Origin: Anaerolineae bacterium | GTDB taxonomy: Bacteria; Chloroflexota; Anaerolineae; SpSt-600 | Assembly: GCA_025062375.1 (NCBI GenBank) | Contig: JANXAG010000009.1 | Coordinates: forward strand, 1 to 48,245 | Direction: 5' to 3' | DNA: 48,245 nt | Part shown: piece by piece, positions 31,944 to 40,551 of the stretch | How positions within the stretch are numbered: position 1 is the stretch's first letter | How the letters are laid out: each line of letters begins with the position of its first letter | Position numbers and translations under genes: made by a program | The notes under the pieces: model-generated | The model's input: only the letters and a program-made list of their open reading frames with translations | Databases searched by the model: none | What the model was told of the DNA's origin: nothing

Positions 31944-34326
31944 CTTCAAACTCTATTTCCTGGCTCTTTAGAACCTTACCCCCCAGATACCCCAGGGCCC
32001 AGAGCCGGTGTTTCCCCTCTTGCAGGGGCCACATAAAGCGATACGGCGGGCTTTCGAGAGAGGCAACCCTTACCCCATCAATTACTATCTCAACTTTATC
32101 CAGCAGGAGCGCTGTTTCCACGAGGATCTCAGCCCTCTGCTCTTCCACAGGAACTGAGCTTACCAGACGATAGCGGGAATTGGGTCGCGGATTCACGATT
32201 AAGATGGGCCCCTCTTCTGCTGACTTTTGGTGGAATACAGGAAGCCCCTGCTCCCTTGCCCAGGCATGGGCCTCGGGAGGAAAAACGATTACCACTTTTT
32301 CCATCACCCTCTCCGGTGGTGTGGAAGGCAAAGCAGGAAGGCCTGTAAGGAGATCAATCCGCACGAGCTGGTGTAAAGAGCAGGTTTCAGTGGGTTCAGT
32401 CCCGGAGATAAAAAGCTCTTTGCGGCGATGGGGACAGTGAGAGGATGGCCGCTTTCCTGAAAGAGAACAGACTTCCACCTCCACTATCCCATGGGGCCTC
32501 GGAAAATTCCGGGAAGGAATGTTTCGGTGAACTTTTTCCATGAAATCGTGCCATATGGGCGCAGCTCCCGTTATTCCGCTGACTTCATACATAGGGGAAT
32601 GATCCGCATTGCCCACCCACACCCCCGTTACCAGCCTTGTGGTGTAGCCTATGGTCCAGTTATCGCGCCAATCGGTCGTGGTGCCGGTCTTTACGGCGGC
32701 GGGGTGGCTAAGGTTAAGAACGCTTCCCCGGCCGAAGCCTATGGCCCGGGCTTCATCGTCTGAAAGGATGTGTGTTATAAGATAGGCTATCCTTTCATCT
32801 AAAACGCGAAGGCCTGGGCGGGGTTCAGCTTCCCAAAGGGTTTTGCCCGTGGAGTCTTCTATTCTGACAAGAGCGAAAGGCATAACCCTGTAGCCACCGT
32901 TGGCAAAAGCGGCATAGGCGGCGGTAAGCTCCAGCAGGGAAACTTCTCCTCCGCCCAGAGTTAAGGATAAGCCATATCGCTCTGCATCCTTTAAGGTGGT
33001 GATGCCCAGCTCTCTTGCTAACTTCAAAACCTTTTCCACCCCTATCTCGTGGATGACCCGGACGGCTGGCACGTTGAGGGATGAGCCGAGAGCTTCTCTC
33101 AGGGAAACGGGGCCGTGAAACTGACGGTCGTAGTTTACAGGCGTGTAAGGCCTGCCTTCAGCAGTGAGGAAAGTTGTGGGGACATCCAGAAGCATGGTGG
33201 CAGGAGTGTAACCTTCGGCTAAAGCTACAGCATAGGTGAAAGGCTTAAAGGCTGAACCTGGCTGACGCGGAACGAGAGCCATGTTCACTGCACCGCTTAT
33301 GGAAGAATCAAAGAAGTTCGGACTCCCAACCATCGCCAGAATTTCACCGGTAAAGGGGTCAAGGGTCACGAGCGCGGCGTTCTTAACGTTATGAGGAGGT
33401 CTTTCATCGGTCAGGCGTTCCAGGTGCCTTCTGATAACTTCCTCTGCCTCGCGCTGGAGATCCAGGTCAAGGGTGGTATACACATGGAGGGTTCCGGAGG
33501 TAGGAGGAAGAGGCAGATGCTCCAGTTTTTCCTGAACGAAGAAGACAAAATGGGGAGCCTGGATTGGGAAAGGGACTGGAGCAAATCGCAATTCTTCGTT
33601 CAGGGCGAGCTGAGCTTCTTCCCGGGTAATGAATCCGTTTTTCACCATCAAATCCAGCACGACTTTGAGCCTGGCTTTTGCCCCCTCCGGATTCTGCAGA
33701 GGATTACAGGCCGATGGGCACTGCGGTAAGCCTGCCAGCAACGCTCCCTCCGCCAGAGAGAGCTCTCTAACCTTTTTGCCAAAGTAGGCTTCAGCGGCGG
33801 CCTGGATTCCATAAGCAAAGTTACCGTAATAAACGTGGTTGAGGTAGTAGGAAAGGATCTCATCCTTGGCATAACGCCTGGTTAAAAGCCAGGCCAGGAA
33901 TACCTCCCGGAGCTTACGGCGGAGGGTCCTTTCGTATCTTTCTTCGGGAGTCAAGATGAAGTTTCGCACCACCTGCTGGGTAATAGTGCTTCCCCCCATT
34001 ATAATATCCCGCCCTCTTATGTTGGCGATGATAGCCCTCAGCACTCCTTTGGGGTCAAAGCCAGGATTGGAGTAAAAAGATGCGTCTTCAGTAGCGATGG
34101 TGGCCTGGCGGATGAAAAGGGGTATTTCTTCCAGAGGCAAAGGTGAGTATTTACCACTATAAGGCCCGGGGGCTTCGTAAAGGAGCCGTCCTTTCCGGTC
34201 GTAAAACCTCACGCTGGAAAGGCCGGGAACTTCTGAGGGGAGGGTGGGAGCTGGTAAACCTTTGAGGAGCCAGGCGAGAAAACCCAGCAAAAGGATCAGA
34301 AAAACTAAAGAGAGCCAGCGCTTCAT
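31915..34326 (-). CDS. pbpC: Bifunctional penicillin-binding protein, PBP1C-like
   Basis: 803 residues. N-terminal membrane anchor (about 4-24); glycosyltransferase 51 domain with ATEDASFYSNPGFD and GGSTITQQVVRNF; transpeptidase domain with the active-site Ser in QPGSAFKPFTYA (SxxK), GSSLNVPAVR (SxN) and KTGTTTDWRDNW (KTG). The C-terminus has four Cys in the CSLSGKRPSSHC...TETCSLH region and an Ig-like tail (about 690-795), as in PBP1C. It makes and crosslinks peptidoglycan outside the membrane. The start overlaps the coaX stop, so the two are co-transcribed. Confidence 0.93.
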   Translation of the reverse strand: MKRWLSLVFLILLLGFLAWLLKGLPAPTLPSEVPGLSSVRFYDRKGRLLYEAPGPYSGKYSPLPLEEIPLFIRQATIATEDASFYSNPGFDPKGVLRAIIANIRGRDIIMGGSTITQQVVRNFILTPEERYERTLRRKLREVFLAWLLTRRYAKDEILSYYLNHVYYGNFAYGIQAAAEAYFGKKVRELSLAEGALLAGLPQCPSACNPLQNPEGAKARLKVVLDLMVKNGFITREEAQLALNEELRFAPVPFPIQAPHFVFFVQEKLEHLPLPPTSGTLHVYTTLDLDLQREAEEVIRRHLERLTDERPPHNVKNAALVTLDPFTGEILAMVGSPNFFDSSISGAVNMALVPRQPGSAFKPFTYAVALAEGYTPATMLLDVPTTFLTAEGRPYTPVNYDRQFHGPVSLREALGSSLNVPAVRVIHEIGVEKVLKLARELGITTLKDAERYGLSLTLGGGEVSLLELTAAYAAFANGGYRVMPFALVRIEDSTGKTLWEAEPRPGLRVLDERIAYLITHILSDDEARAIGFGRGSVLNLSHPAAVKTGTTTDWRDNWTIGYTTRLVTGVWVGNADHSPMYEVSGITGAAPIWHDFMEKVHRNIPSRNFPRPHGIVEVEVCSLSGKRPSSHCPHRRKELFISGTEPTETCSLHQLVRIDLLTGLPALPSTPPERVMEKVVIVFPPEAHAWAREQGLPVFHQKSAEEGPILIVNPRPNSRYRLVSSVPVEEQRAEILVETALLLDKVEIVIDGVRVASLESPPYRFMWPLQEGKHRLWALGYLGGKVLKSQEIEFEVIPPPPRKP

Positions 34327-35096
34327 TTCCGATTCAACTCATAGATAATCCGAAGCCCTTTCAGGGTAAGCCACGGGTCTACTACCTGGATAACCTTGGT
34401 CTCCCGGGCGATCAGGGGCGCGTGAGAACCGGTGGCAATAACCTTCATATCAGGCCCCAGTTCTTCCCGGAAGCGGGCTACCATTCCTTCCACAAGCCCC
34501 GCATACCCGAAAATTAAGCCCGACTGGATGCTGTGGGTGGTGTTAGTGCCTATGGCTTTTGGGGGGCGTTCCAGCTCAACTCTGGGCAATTTAGCTGCGT
34601 GGAGGAAAAGGGCTTCCGCGGCTATGGCGATACCGGGAGCAATAGCGCCTCCCAGATAATCCCCTTCTTTGGAAATAGCGTCAAAGATGGTAGCAGTGCT
34701 GAAATCCACCACGCAGGCAGGGCCACCGTAAAGACGGAAGACAGCAGCAGCATTGGCCACCCGGTCAGCTCCCACTTCTCTGGGGTTTTCGTAGCGGATC
34801 CGAACCCCTGTTTTAACCCCTGCTCGCACTACCAGAGGAGTGAGGTTGAAATAACGGCGACTTATCTCTTCAAAAGTTGAAGTTATGGGCGGGACCACAC
34901 TGGAAATGACCAGACCTTCCACCTCTTGGGGGGAGCGACCAGCCTGGGAGAAGAGGGAGAGGATAAGGATGGCGTATTCATCTGCGGTTCGGTGATGCTG
35001 AGTGGATATGCACCAATGAGAGGCCAGTTTCTCCCCTTCCCACAGGCCGACAGTTATCTTGGTATTGCCTATGTCTATCGCCAGGAGCGCGCCCAT
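34323..35096 (-). CDS. coaX: Type III pantothenate kinase
   Basis: 257 residues from ATG 35096; the frame is open to 35300 but that part lacks homology and runs under the hdrC promoter. Motifs: AIDIGNTKITVGLWEGEKL (phosphate loop), REVGADRVANAAAVFRLYGG, and VVDFSTATIFDAI, where the family usually has Gly-Thr-Ala-Thr, so Ser replaces Gly here. It phosphorylates pantothenate, the first step to CoA. The stop overlaps the PBP start (ATGA). Confidence 0.95.
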   Translation of the reverse strand: MGALLAIDIGNTKITVGLWEGEKLASHWCISTQHHRTADEYAILILSLFSQAGRSPQEVEGLVISSVVPPITSTFEEISRRYFNLTPLVVRAGVKTGVRIRYENPREVGADRVANAAAVFRLYGGPACVVDFSTATIFDAISKEGDYLGGAIAPGIAIAAEALFLHAAKLPRVELERPPKAIGTNTTHSIQSGLIFGYAGLVEGMVARFREELGPDMKVIATGSHAPLIARETKVIQVVDPWLTLKGLRIIYELNRK

Positions 35097-35192
35097 AGCG
35101 CCTTTCCTCAACAGTTTGCACTGATTGAATGATAGGGCAACTTCTGGAAAAAGGCAAACCCGCAAATGAGCCTGCAGAACCTTCAAAAACCG

Positions 35193-35221
35193 TTGACAAA
35201 AAAACTGAGCTGAGGTAATAT
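35193..35221 (+). promoter_or_regulatory. Promoter of the hdr operon
   Basis: TTGACA at 35193-35198, 17-nt spacer, TAATAT at 35216-35221, about 40 nt before hdrC. The spacing is ideal. The divergent coaX gene starts about 100 nt away. Confidence 0.75.
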
Positions 35222-35262
35222 TTGGTAGCGCGCCAGGAGGAGGTTTCTTTGAGGTTGAGGAT

Positions 35263-35673
35263 ATGGGAGCGGTAATTTCTCTGGAGAAAATTTTCCTCAA
35301 TCCACTGGCCAGGAGGGTTGAGGAGCTGAGCGGCCAGGATCTTCTGGCCTGTTATCAGTGCGGAGAATGTTCAGCCGGGTGCCCTGCTGCTTTCGCCATG
35401 GATCTCCTGCCAAGTCAGGTTATTCGTCTTCTCCAGCTGGGCCAGGTTGAAGATGTCCTTAAATCGGCCACTATCTGGTTCTGCGCGGCTTGCCAGGCCT
35501 GTTACGCCCGTTGTCCCAAAGGGGTGGACCTATCAAGGATTATGGAAGCCCTGAGGGAACTGGCGATGGAAAGGGATGGAGAACGCCTCAAATACAATCA
35601 AATTCCCGAAGAAGAACTGGATTCTTTTCCTCAGCAGGCAATAATCGCGGGCTTCAGAAAATATACCCTTTAG
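35263..35673 (+). CDS. hdrC: Heterodisulfide reductase subunit C-like ferredoxin
   Basis: 136 residues with two [4Fe-4S] motifs: Cys30, 33, 36, 40 (CYQCGECSAGCP) and Cys74, 77, 80, 84 (CAACQACYARCP). Length and spacing match HdrC, which links HdrA to HdrB. ATG 35263 is the only sensible start, yet the strong AGGAGGAGG lies 20 nt upstream; a short TTG leader frame overlapping the start could be translated from it. First gene of the operon. Confidence 0.95.
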   Translation: MGAVISLEKIFLNPLARRVEELSGQDLLACYQCGECSAGCPAAFAMDLLPSQVIRLLQLGQVEDVLKSATIWFCAACQACYARCPKGVDLSRIMEALRELAMERDGERLKYNQIPEEELDSFPQQAIIAGFRKYTL

Positions 35674-35757
35674 GAGTTTTCCCGATGACTGTCCTTAGAA
35701 CCGGCGCAGAACCCTTCTGGAGTTTGCTCCCGAAACCGCGCAAATGGAGGAGGGTTC

Positions 35758-36639
35758 GTGAAAGTCAGCTATTTTCCGGGATGCACCCTTAACACCAAGG
35801 GCAAAGGGTTTGACCGCTCAGTCCGCGAGGCGATGGCTGTCCTGGGGGTTGAACTGGAGGAGCTTCCCGATTGGAACTGTTGTGGGGCCTCTTTTCCCCT
35901 CCTTGTGGACAATTTGCTGGATCTGGCAGGCCCGGCCAGAATCCTCGTAGCTGCTTCTGCCCGGGGGGAGAAACTCACCACCGCTTGCACCACCTGTTAC
36001 AACGTCCTTAAGCGGACAAACCGGGTGCTTCGCCTGGACCAGGAGAAGCGGGAGAGGCTCAATTATTTCCTTGAAGCCGATTACCAGGGCCAGGTGGAAG
36101 TGCTGGATGTGCTTCAAATCATCAGAGATGAGGTTGGATTTGAAAGAGTAAAGTGGGAAGTAAAGAAGGGCCTCGCAGGTTTGAGGGTGGCCTGTTATTA
36201 TGGGTGCATGGTCCTTCGCCCTCCGGCCGAAGTAGCCTACGATGACCCCGAAAACCCTCATGCCCTTGACGACCTCATGGCTTCCTTGGGAGCTGAGCCT
36301 ATCCTGTGGGGCGGGAAAGTGGAATGCTGTGGTAATTATCTGGTGGCTATCAAGCCTGAAGTGGCTATGGAGATGAGTTACAGGATTATATCTTCTGCCT
36401 TCCGGGCAGGGGCCGAGGTTATTGCAACCAATTGCCCGCTGTGTCAATTTAACCTGGATCGGTGGCAAAAGGACCTGATGGTAACTAGGGGGGGCTTCAG
36501 GCCCATGCCTGTGCTTTATTTCACCCAGCTTTTGGCTTTAGCCCTTGGCCTTGACCCCAACCATTATGAACTGGATAAGCATTACGTTGACCCAAGGCCC
36601 CTGCTCAGGGCAAAGGGGTTGTGGAATGAATCAGGCTAA
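35758..36639 (+). CDS. hdrB: Heterodisulfide reductase subunit B-like (two CCG domains), GTG start
   Basis: 293 residues from GTG with GGAGGAGG upstream. Two CCG cysteine sets: Cys9, Cys41-42, Cys77 and Cys80; then Cys146, Cys150, Cys190-191, Cys226 and Cys229. In HdrB these hold the two non-cubane [4Fe-4S] clusters that cleave heterodisulfide. In bacteria lacking CoM-S-S-CoB the acceptor is unknown. It follows hdrC after 84 nt, and its end overlaps the cation-efflux gene by 14 nt. Confidence 0.95.
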   Translation: MKVSYFPGCTLNTKGKGFDRSVREAMAVLGVELEELPDWNCCGASFPLLVDNLLDLAGPARILVAASARGEKLTTACTTCYNVLKRTNRVLRLDQEKRERLNYFLEADYQGQVEVLDVLQIIRDEVGFERVKWEVKKGLAGLRVACYYGCMVLRPPAEVAYDDPENPHALDDLMASLGAEPILWGGKVECCGNYLVAIKPEVAMEMSYRIISSAFRAGAEVIATNCPLCQFNLDRWQKDLMVTRGGFRPMPVLYFTQLLALALGLDPNHYELDKHYVDPRPLLRAKGLWNESG

Positions 36640-37549
36640 ACAGCGCCTTGCCTGGGCCCTTATCCTGACCAGCGTGATTCTGGCCACTGAGGTTGCAGGA
36701 GGGCTGTGGACCAGAAGCCTGGCTTTGCTTTCCGATGCTGCTCATGTCTTTTTTGATATTCTGGCACTGGGTTTCAGCTACCTCGCCCTGCGATTGGCTT
36801 CACTGCCTCCTGACGACCGTTACACTTATGGGTTTCACCGGGTGCAGGTGCTGGCCGCACTGGTAAACGGAGCCACCCTGGTCCTGGTGGCCTTCGGTAT
36901 TTTGCGCGAAGCCTGGGAACGGTTCCTCCATCCGGAGAATATACTGGCAGGCCCCATGCTTGTGGTGGCATTGATAGGTTTTGGCATTAACCTTCTGGTA
37001 ATCCTCATCCTTCGGCGCCACGACCACCACGACCTTAACGTCCGCAGCGCTTTCCTTCACGTCCTGGGCGATACCCTTTCCTCTATTGGTGTTATCGCCG
37101 CTGGAGCGATCATTTTCTTCACCAGGTGGTTCTGGGTGGATCCCCTCATCAGTGTGTTCATTGTGTTGATCATCCTGGCAGGATCTGGAAGGCTGCTGAA
37201 AGAAACAGTGCCAATCCTTATTGAAGGGATGCCGGCGGGCATCAGAGCTTCCCAGGTGGCCGAGGCTATGCTTCAAGTGGAGGGAGTGCAGGAGGTGCAC
37301 GATCTACATGTTTGGACCATCAGTCCCGGGTTCGTGGCCCTAAGCGCTCATGTGGTCCTGGCTGACCAGGCCCTCAGCCAGGCTCAGAGCATTATGGAGG
37401 AACTGAAACACCTTCTGACCGCCAGGTTCGGGATTGAGCATACAACGATTCAATTTGAATGCCAAAGCTGCGGACAGGGAACGTCTGTTTGCGTTGTAGG
37501 GATGTCGCCCTGGTCAAGAGAAAAGGGAGAATCAAACCATGCCCATTAA
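36626..37549 (+). CDS. Cation diffusion facilitator (CDF/ZitB-CzcD family) metal efflux protein
   Basis: 307 residues from ATG 36626; an earlier ATG at 36545 lies inside hdrB and adds no homology. Six membrane helices; metal site in LLSDAAHVFFDILAL (Asp, His, Asp) and HVLGDTLSSIGV (His, Asp); a His loop RRHDHHD; and a cytoplasmic ferredoxin-like C-terminal domain (VHDLHVWTISPGFVALSAHV). It expels Zn, Co, Ni or similar ions. It overlaps hdrB by 14 nt and hdrA by 11 nt, so it is locked into the hdr operon. Confidence 0.93.
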   Translation: MNQAKQRLAWALILTSVILATEVAGGLWTRSLALLSDAAHVFFDILALGFSYLALRLASLPPDDRYTYGFHRVQVLAALVNGATLVLVAFGILREAWERFLHPENILAGPMLVVALIGFGINLLVILILRRHDHHDLNVRSAFLHVLGDTLSSIGVIAAGAIIFFTRWFWVDPLISVFIVLIILAGSGRLLKETVPILIEGMPAGIRASQVAEAMLQVEGVQEVHDLHVWTISPGFVALSAHVVLADQALSQAQSIMEELKHLLTARFGIEHTTIQFECQSCGQGTSVCVVGMSPWSREKGESNHAH

Positions 37550-38840
37550 GCGGGCTTTGATAGTAGGAGCAGGCATAGCTGGGATACAGGCTGCCCTGGA
37601 CATTGCCAATGCTGGTTATGAAGTAATCCTGGTGGAAAGGCTCCCGTCCATTGGGGGACATATGCTTCAGCTTTCCGAAACTTTTCCCACGCTGGACTGC
37701 TCCCAGTGCATCCTCACCCCTCGCACTGTGGAAGTGGGTCGCCACCCCAGGATTAAGTTGTACACTTACTCAGAGGTTGAATCAATTGAAGGCGAGCTCG
37801 GGAATTTCAAAGTGCGCATCCGCCGTTATCCGGCTTATGTGGACTGGGACCTCTGCACCGGTTGTGGGGTGTGTCAGGAGAAGTGCCCCAAAAGGGTGGT
37901 TTCCACCGATTTTGAGAGGGGAATAGGCAAACGCAAGGCCATCTACACCCTGTCCCCTCAGGCTGTCCCCAATAAGCCGGTTATAGACGCTGAAAATTGC
38001 CTTTATTTCACTCAGGGCAAGTGTCGGGTGTGCGAGCGCTTTTGCCCCGTCGGGGCCATTGATTATAGCCAGAAGGAGAAAACTTTTGAAGAAGAAGCAG
38101 GGGCTATAGTCATAGCCACCGGTTACGAGCTTTTACCCCTTTCGGAGCTCGGGGAATACGGGGCCGGGACCATACCGGACGTAATAGATTCTCTGGCCTT
38201 TGAGAGGCTTCTCTCAGCATCAGGCCCCACGGGGGGAAAAGTTGTGCGCCCTTCTGACGGGAAAGAGCCAAAGGTGGTGGTTTTTGTCCAATGCGCCGGC
38301 TCCCGCGATCCCGAGCGCCATAAGCCTTATTGCTCTAAGATATGCTGCATGTACACCGCAAAGCACGCCATGCTCTTCAAACACCGGGTCCACGATGGTC
38401 AAGCCATTGTCTTCTACATAGATATACGCTCGGCAGGGAAAGGCTATGAGGAGTTCATCCACCGGGCGGTGATGGAGGACCAAGTCCTTTACATTCGGGG
38501 GAAGGTAGCTCGCATCTACCGCGAAAACGATAAAATCATAGTGCGGGGTGCGGATACCCTCTCGGGCAGGCAGGTGGAAGTAGCTGCCGATTTAGTAGTT
38601 CTGGCTGTGGCTATGATCCCACGCCCTACCACCACGGAATTAGCTGAGAAACTGGGGATAAAGGTGGACCAGCATGGCTTTCTGGTAGAAGCCGATGGAA
38701 ACCTTGCCCCGCTGGAAAGTGGCCGCCCAGGGATTTTCCTGGCTGGGGCTGGCACAGGCCCCAAGGATATACCGGAGACCGTATCCCAGGCCAGTGGGGC
38801 GGCAGGCAAAGTGCTGGCTCTCTTTTCACAATGGAGTTGA
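37539..38840 (+). CDS. hdrA: HdrA-like FAD/iron-sulfur subunit, short form (first copy)
   Basis: 433 residues. The FAD-binding GAGIAG is at residues 10-15. The HdrA motif TFPTLDCSQCILTPRTVEV has Cys54 and Cys57. An inserted ferredoxin carries Cys106, 109, 112, 116 and Cys154, 162, 165, 169. The second half holds FVQCAGSRDPERHKPYCSKI and the GIFLAGAGTGPKDIPETV FAD segment. The usual N-terminal HdrA domain and the C-terminal ferredoxin domain are absent; the next gene has both. HdrA is where electron bifurcation occurs. It overlaps the CDF gene by 11 nt. Confidence 0.93.
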   Translation: MPIKRALIVGAGIAGIQAALDIANAGYEVILVERLPSIGGHMLQLSETFPTLDCSQCILTPRTVEVGRHPRIKLYTYSEVESIEGELGNFKVRIRRYPAYVDWDLCTGCGVCQEKCPKRVVSTDFERGIGKRKAIYTLSPQAVPNKPVIDAENCLYFTQGKCRVCERFCPVGAIDYSQKEKTFEEEAGAIVIATGYELLPLSELGEYGAGTIPDVIDSLAFERLLSASGPTGGKVVRPSDGKEPKVVVFVQCAGSRDPERHKPYCSKICCMYTAKHAMLFKHRVHDGQAIVFYIDIRSAGKGYEEFIHRAVMEDQVLYIRGKVARIYRENDKIIVRGADTLSGRQVEVAADLVVLAVAMIPRPTTTELAEKLGIKVDQHGFLVEADGNLAPLESGRPGIFLAGAGTGPKDIPETVSQASGAAGKVLALFSQWS

Positions 38841-38851
38841 GGTAGAGAAAG

Positions 38852-40543
38852 ATGGCTCGCATAGGGGTTTTCATCTGCCACTGCGGGTTTAACATAGCCG
38901 GAGTGGTTGATGTAAAGCAAGTAGCGGAGGAAATTGGCAGGCTTCCGGAAGTGGTTTTCGTCACCGATTACAAATACATGTGCTCTGATCCGGGCCAGAA
39001 TCTGATTCAGAAAGCGGCTGAAGAATACAAACTGGATGGGATTGTAGTAGCCGCCTGTTCTCCATCCATGCACGAAGTTACCTTCCGCAGGGCGGCGGCT
39101 TCGGCGGGGGTCAATCCATATCGCACTGAAATAGCTAACATCCGGGAGCAGGTAAGCTGGCCCCACAGGGATTATCCGAAGGAAGCTACCCGCAAAGCAA
39201 TTGAAATCATCCGCACCATTATTGAAAAAGTTCGTTACGACGAAGCCCTTGTTCCTCTTGGCATTCCCGTTATCAAAAAGGCTCTGGTCATCGGTGGAGG
39301 TATCGCCGGCATCACAGCCGCCTTAGACATTGCTAACGCCGGGTATCCGGTGGTGCTGGTGGAGCGGGAAAAGGAGCTCGGGGGGAAGATGCGCCGCCTT
39401 TCGGGTTTATACATAAACTTTGAAGCTCCCGATGGCTTTCTGGAGCAGAAGGTTAAGGCCGCAACTGAGCACCCCGGTATCACCCTCTTGACTCAATCGG
39501 AAGTGAAAGAGGTTGGGGGATATGTGGGGAACTTCACTGTCAAGGTGGATACCCCTTCCGGGGAAAGGGCCTTTGATGTGGGGGCAATAGTGGTGGCTAC
39601 GGGCTTTGACCTCTATCCCCTTCAGGCTCTTGGGGAATACGGTGGAGGCCGCTATCCTGATGTGATCAGCGCCCTGGAGTTTGAACGGATGCTGAAGGAT
39701 GGACTGCATCGTCCTTCTGATGGGAGAGAAGTAAAGAGCGTGGCTTTCGTTCAGTGTGCGGGCTCTCGGGACCCCCAGCGCCACAGGCCTTACTGTTCCA
39801 AGATATGTTGCATGTATGTTGCCAAGCAGGCCTCTCTCTTCAAACAGAGGGTTCCCGATGGGCAGGCTCTGGTTTTCTACATAGACATTCGCTCCCAGGG
39901 GAAAAACTATGAAGAGTTTGTCCAGAGAGCCATAATGGACTATGGTGTGCTTTACATTCGGGGTAAAGTGGCTAGGGTTTACCAGGAAGGTGGCAGGGTT
40001 TTTGTGCGGGGTGTGGATACCCTTTCGGGGAGGCCAGTGGAGGCAGAGGTGGATCTGGCCATTCTGGCCAGCGCAGCGGTGGCTTCGCCGGGGGCGGAGG
40101 AGCTGGCGAAGAAACTAAAGGTCTCCACTGATGCCTTCGGCTTTTTCCAGGAAGCTCACCCGAAGCTTCGTCCGGTGGAAAGCTTGACGGCAGGAGTTTT
40201 CATTGCCGGGGCTGCCCAGTTCCCCAAGGATATTCCGGAAACGGTGGCCCAGGCTTCTGGTGCAGCCGCCAAGGTGTTGGGGCTTTTCGCTCAGCGGGAG
40301 CTGGTGCAGGAGCCAACGGTGGCTTACGTAATAGAGGACCTTTGTTCAGGTTGCAGCCTGTGCGTGGAAGCCTGCCCGTATGGAGCCCGAGCTCTCCATC
40401 CCTGGAGAGGCATCGCTACAGTGAACGTTGCTCTCTGCCAGGGCTGTGGAGCTTGTGCCATGGTATGTCCTAACAAAGCTTCTCGTGTGCGCAACTTCAC
40501 GCCAGTCCAGTATCTGGCGATGGTGGAAAAAGTGGTGGGGTAG
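38852..40543 (+). CDS. HdrA-like FAD/iron-sulfur subunit, second copy with N- and C-terminal domains
   Basis: 563 residues. The N-terminal HdrA domain (1-130) has Cys9, Cys11, Cys44 and Cys69 (GVFICHCGFNIAGVVDV). An FAD domain with VIGGGIAGITAALDIANAGY starts near 147. Two C-terminal [4Fe-4S] motifs are CSGCSLCVEACP and CQGCGACAMVCP (about 491-535). The middle Cys-x2-Cys segment and the inserted ferredoxin of the first copy are missing: the aligned part reads KMRRLSGLYINFEAPDGF. Long stretches (PYCSKICCMY, VFYIDIRS, LYIRGKVAR) are almost identical to the first copy. The two proteins look complementary. Confidence 0.92.
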   Translation: MARIGVFICHCGFNIAGVVDVKQVAEEIGRLPEVVFVTDYKYMCSDPGQNLIQKAAEEYKLDGIVVAACSPSMHEVTFRRAAASAGVNPYRTEIANIREQVSWPHRDYPKEATRKAIEIIRTIIEKVRYDEALVPLGIPVIKKALVIGGGIAGITAALDIANAGYPVVLVEREKELGGKMRRLSGLYINFEAPDGFLEQKVKAATEHPGITLLTQSEVKEVGGYVGNFTVKVDTPSGERAFDVGAIVVATGFDLYPLQALGEYGGGRYPDVISALEFERMLKDGLHRPSDGREVKSVAFVQCAGSRDPQRHRPYCSKICCMYVAKQASLFKQRVPDGQALVFYIDIRSQGKNYEEFVQRAIMDYGVLYIRGKVARVYQEGGRVFVRGVDTLSGRPVEAEVDLAILASAAVASPGAEELAKKLKVSTDAFGFFQEAHPKLRPVESLTAGVFIAGAAQFPKDIPETVAQASGAAAKVLGLFAQRELVQEPTVAYVIEDLCSGCSLCVEACPYGARALHPWRGIATVNVALCQGCGACAMVCPNKASRVRNFTPVQYLAMVEKVVG

Positions 40544-40551
40544 AGCTAACA

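Noticed and set aside
35096-35300. N-terminal extension of coaX up to 35300
   Set aside because: No homology before MGALLAIDIGNT, and the extension would run across the hdrC promoter and start.
35685-35792. A 35-codon frame between hdrC and hdrB, with AGGAG upstream
   Set aside because: It overlaps the hdrB start in another frame and resembles no known peptide. It could be a coupling leader but nothing supports a product.
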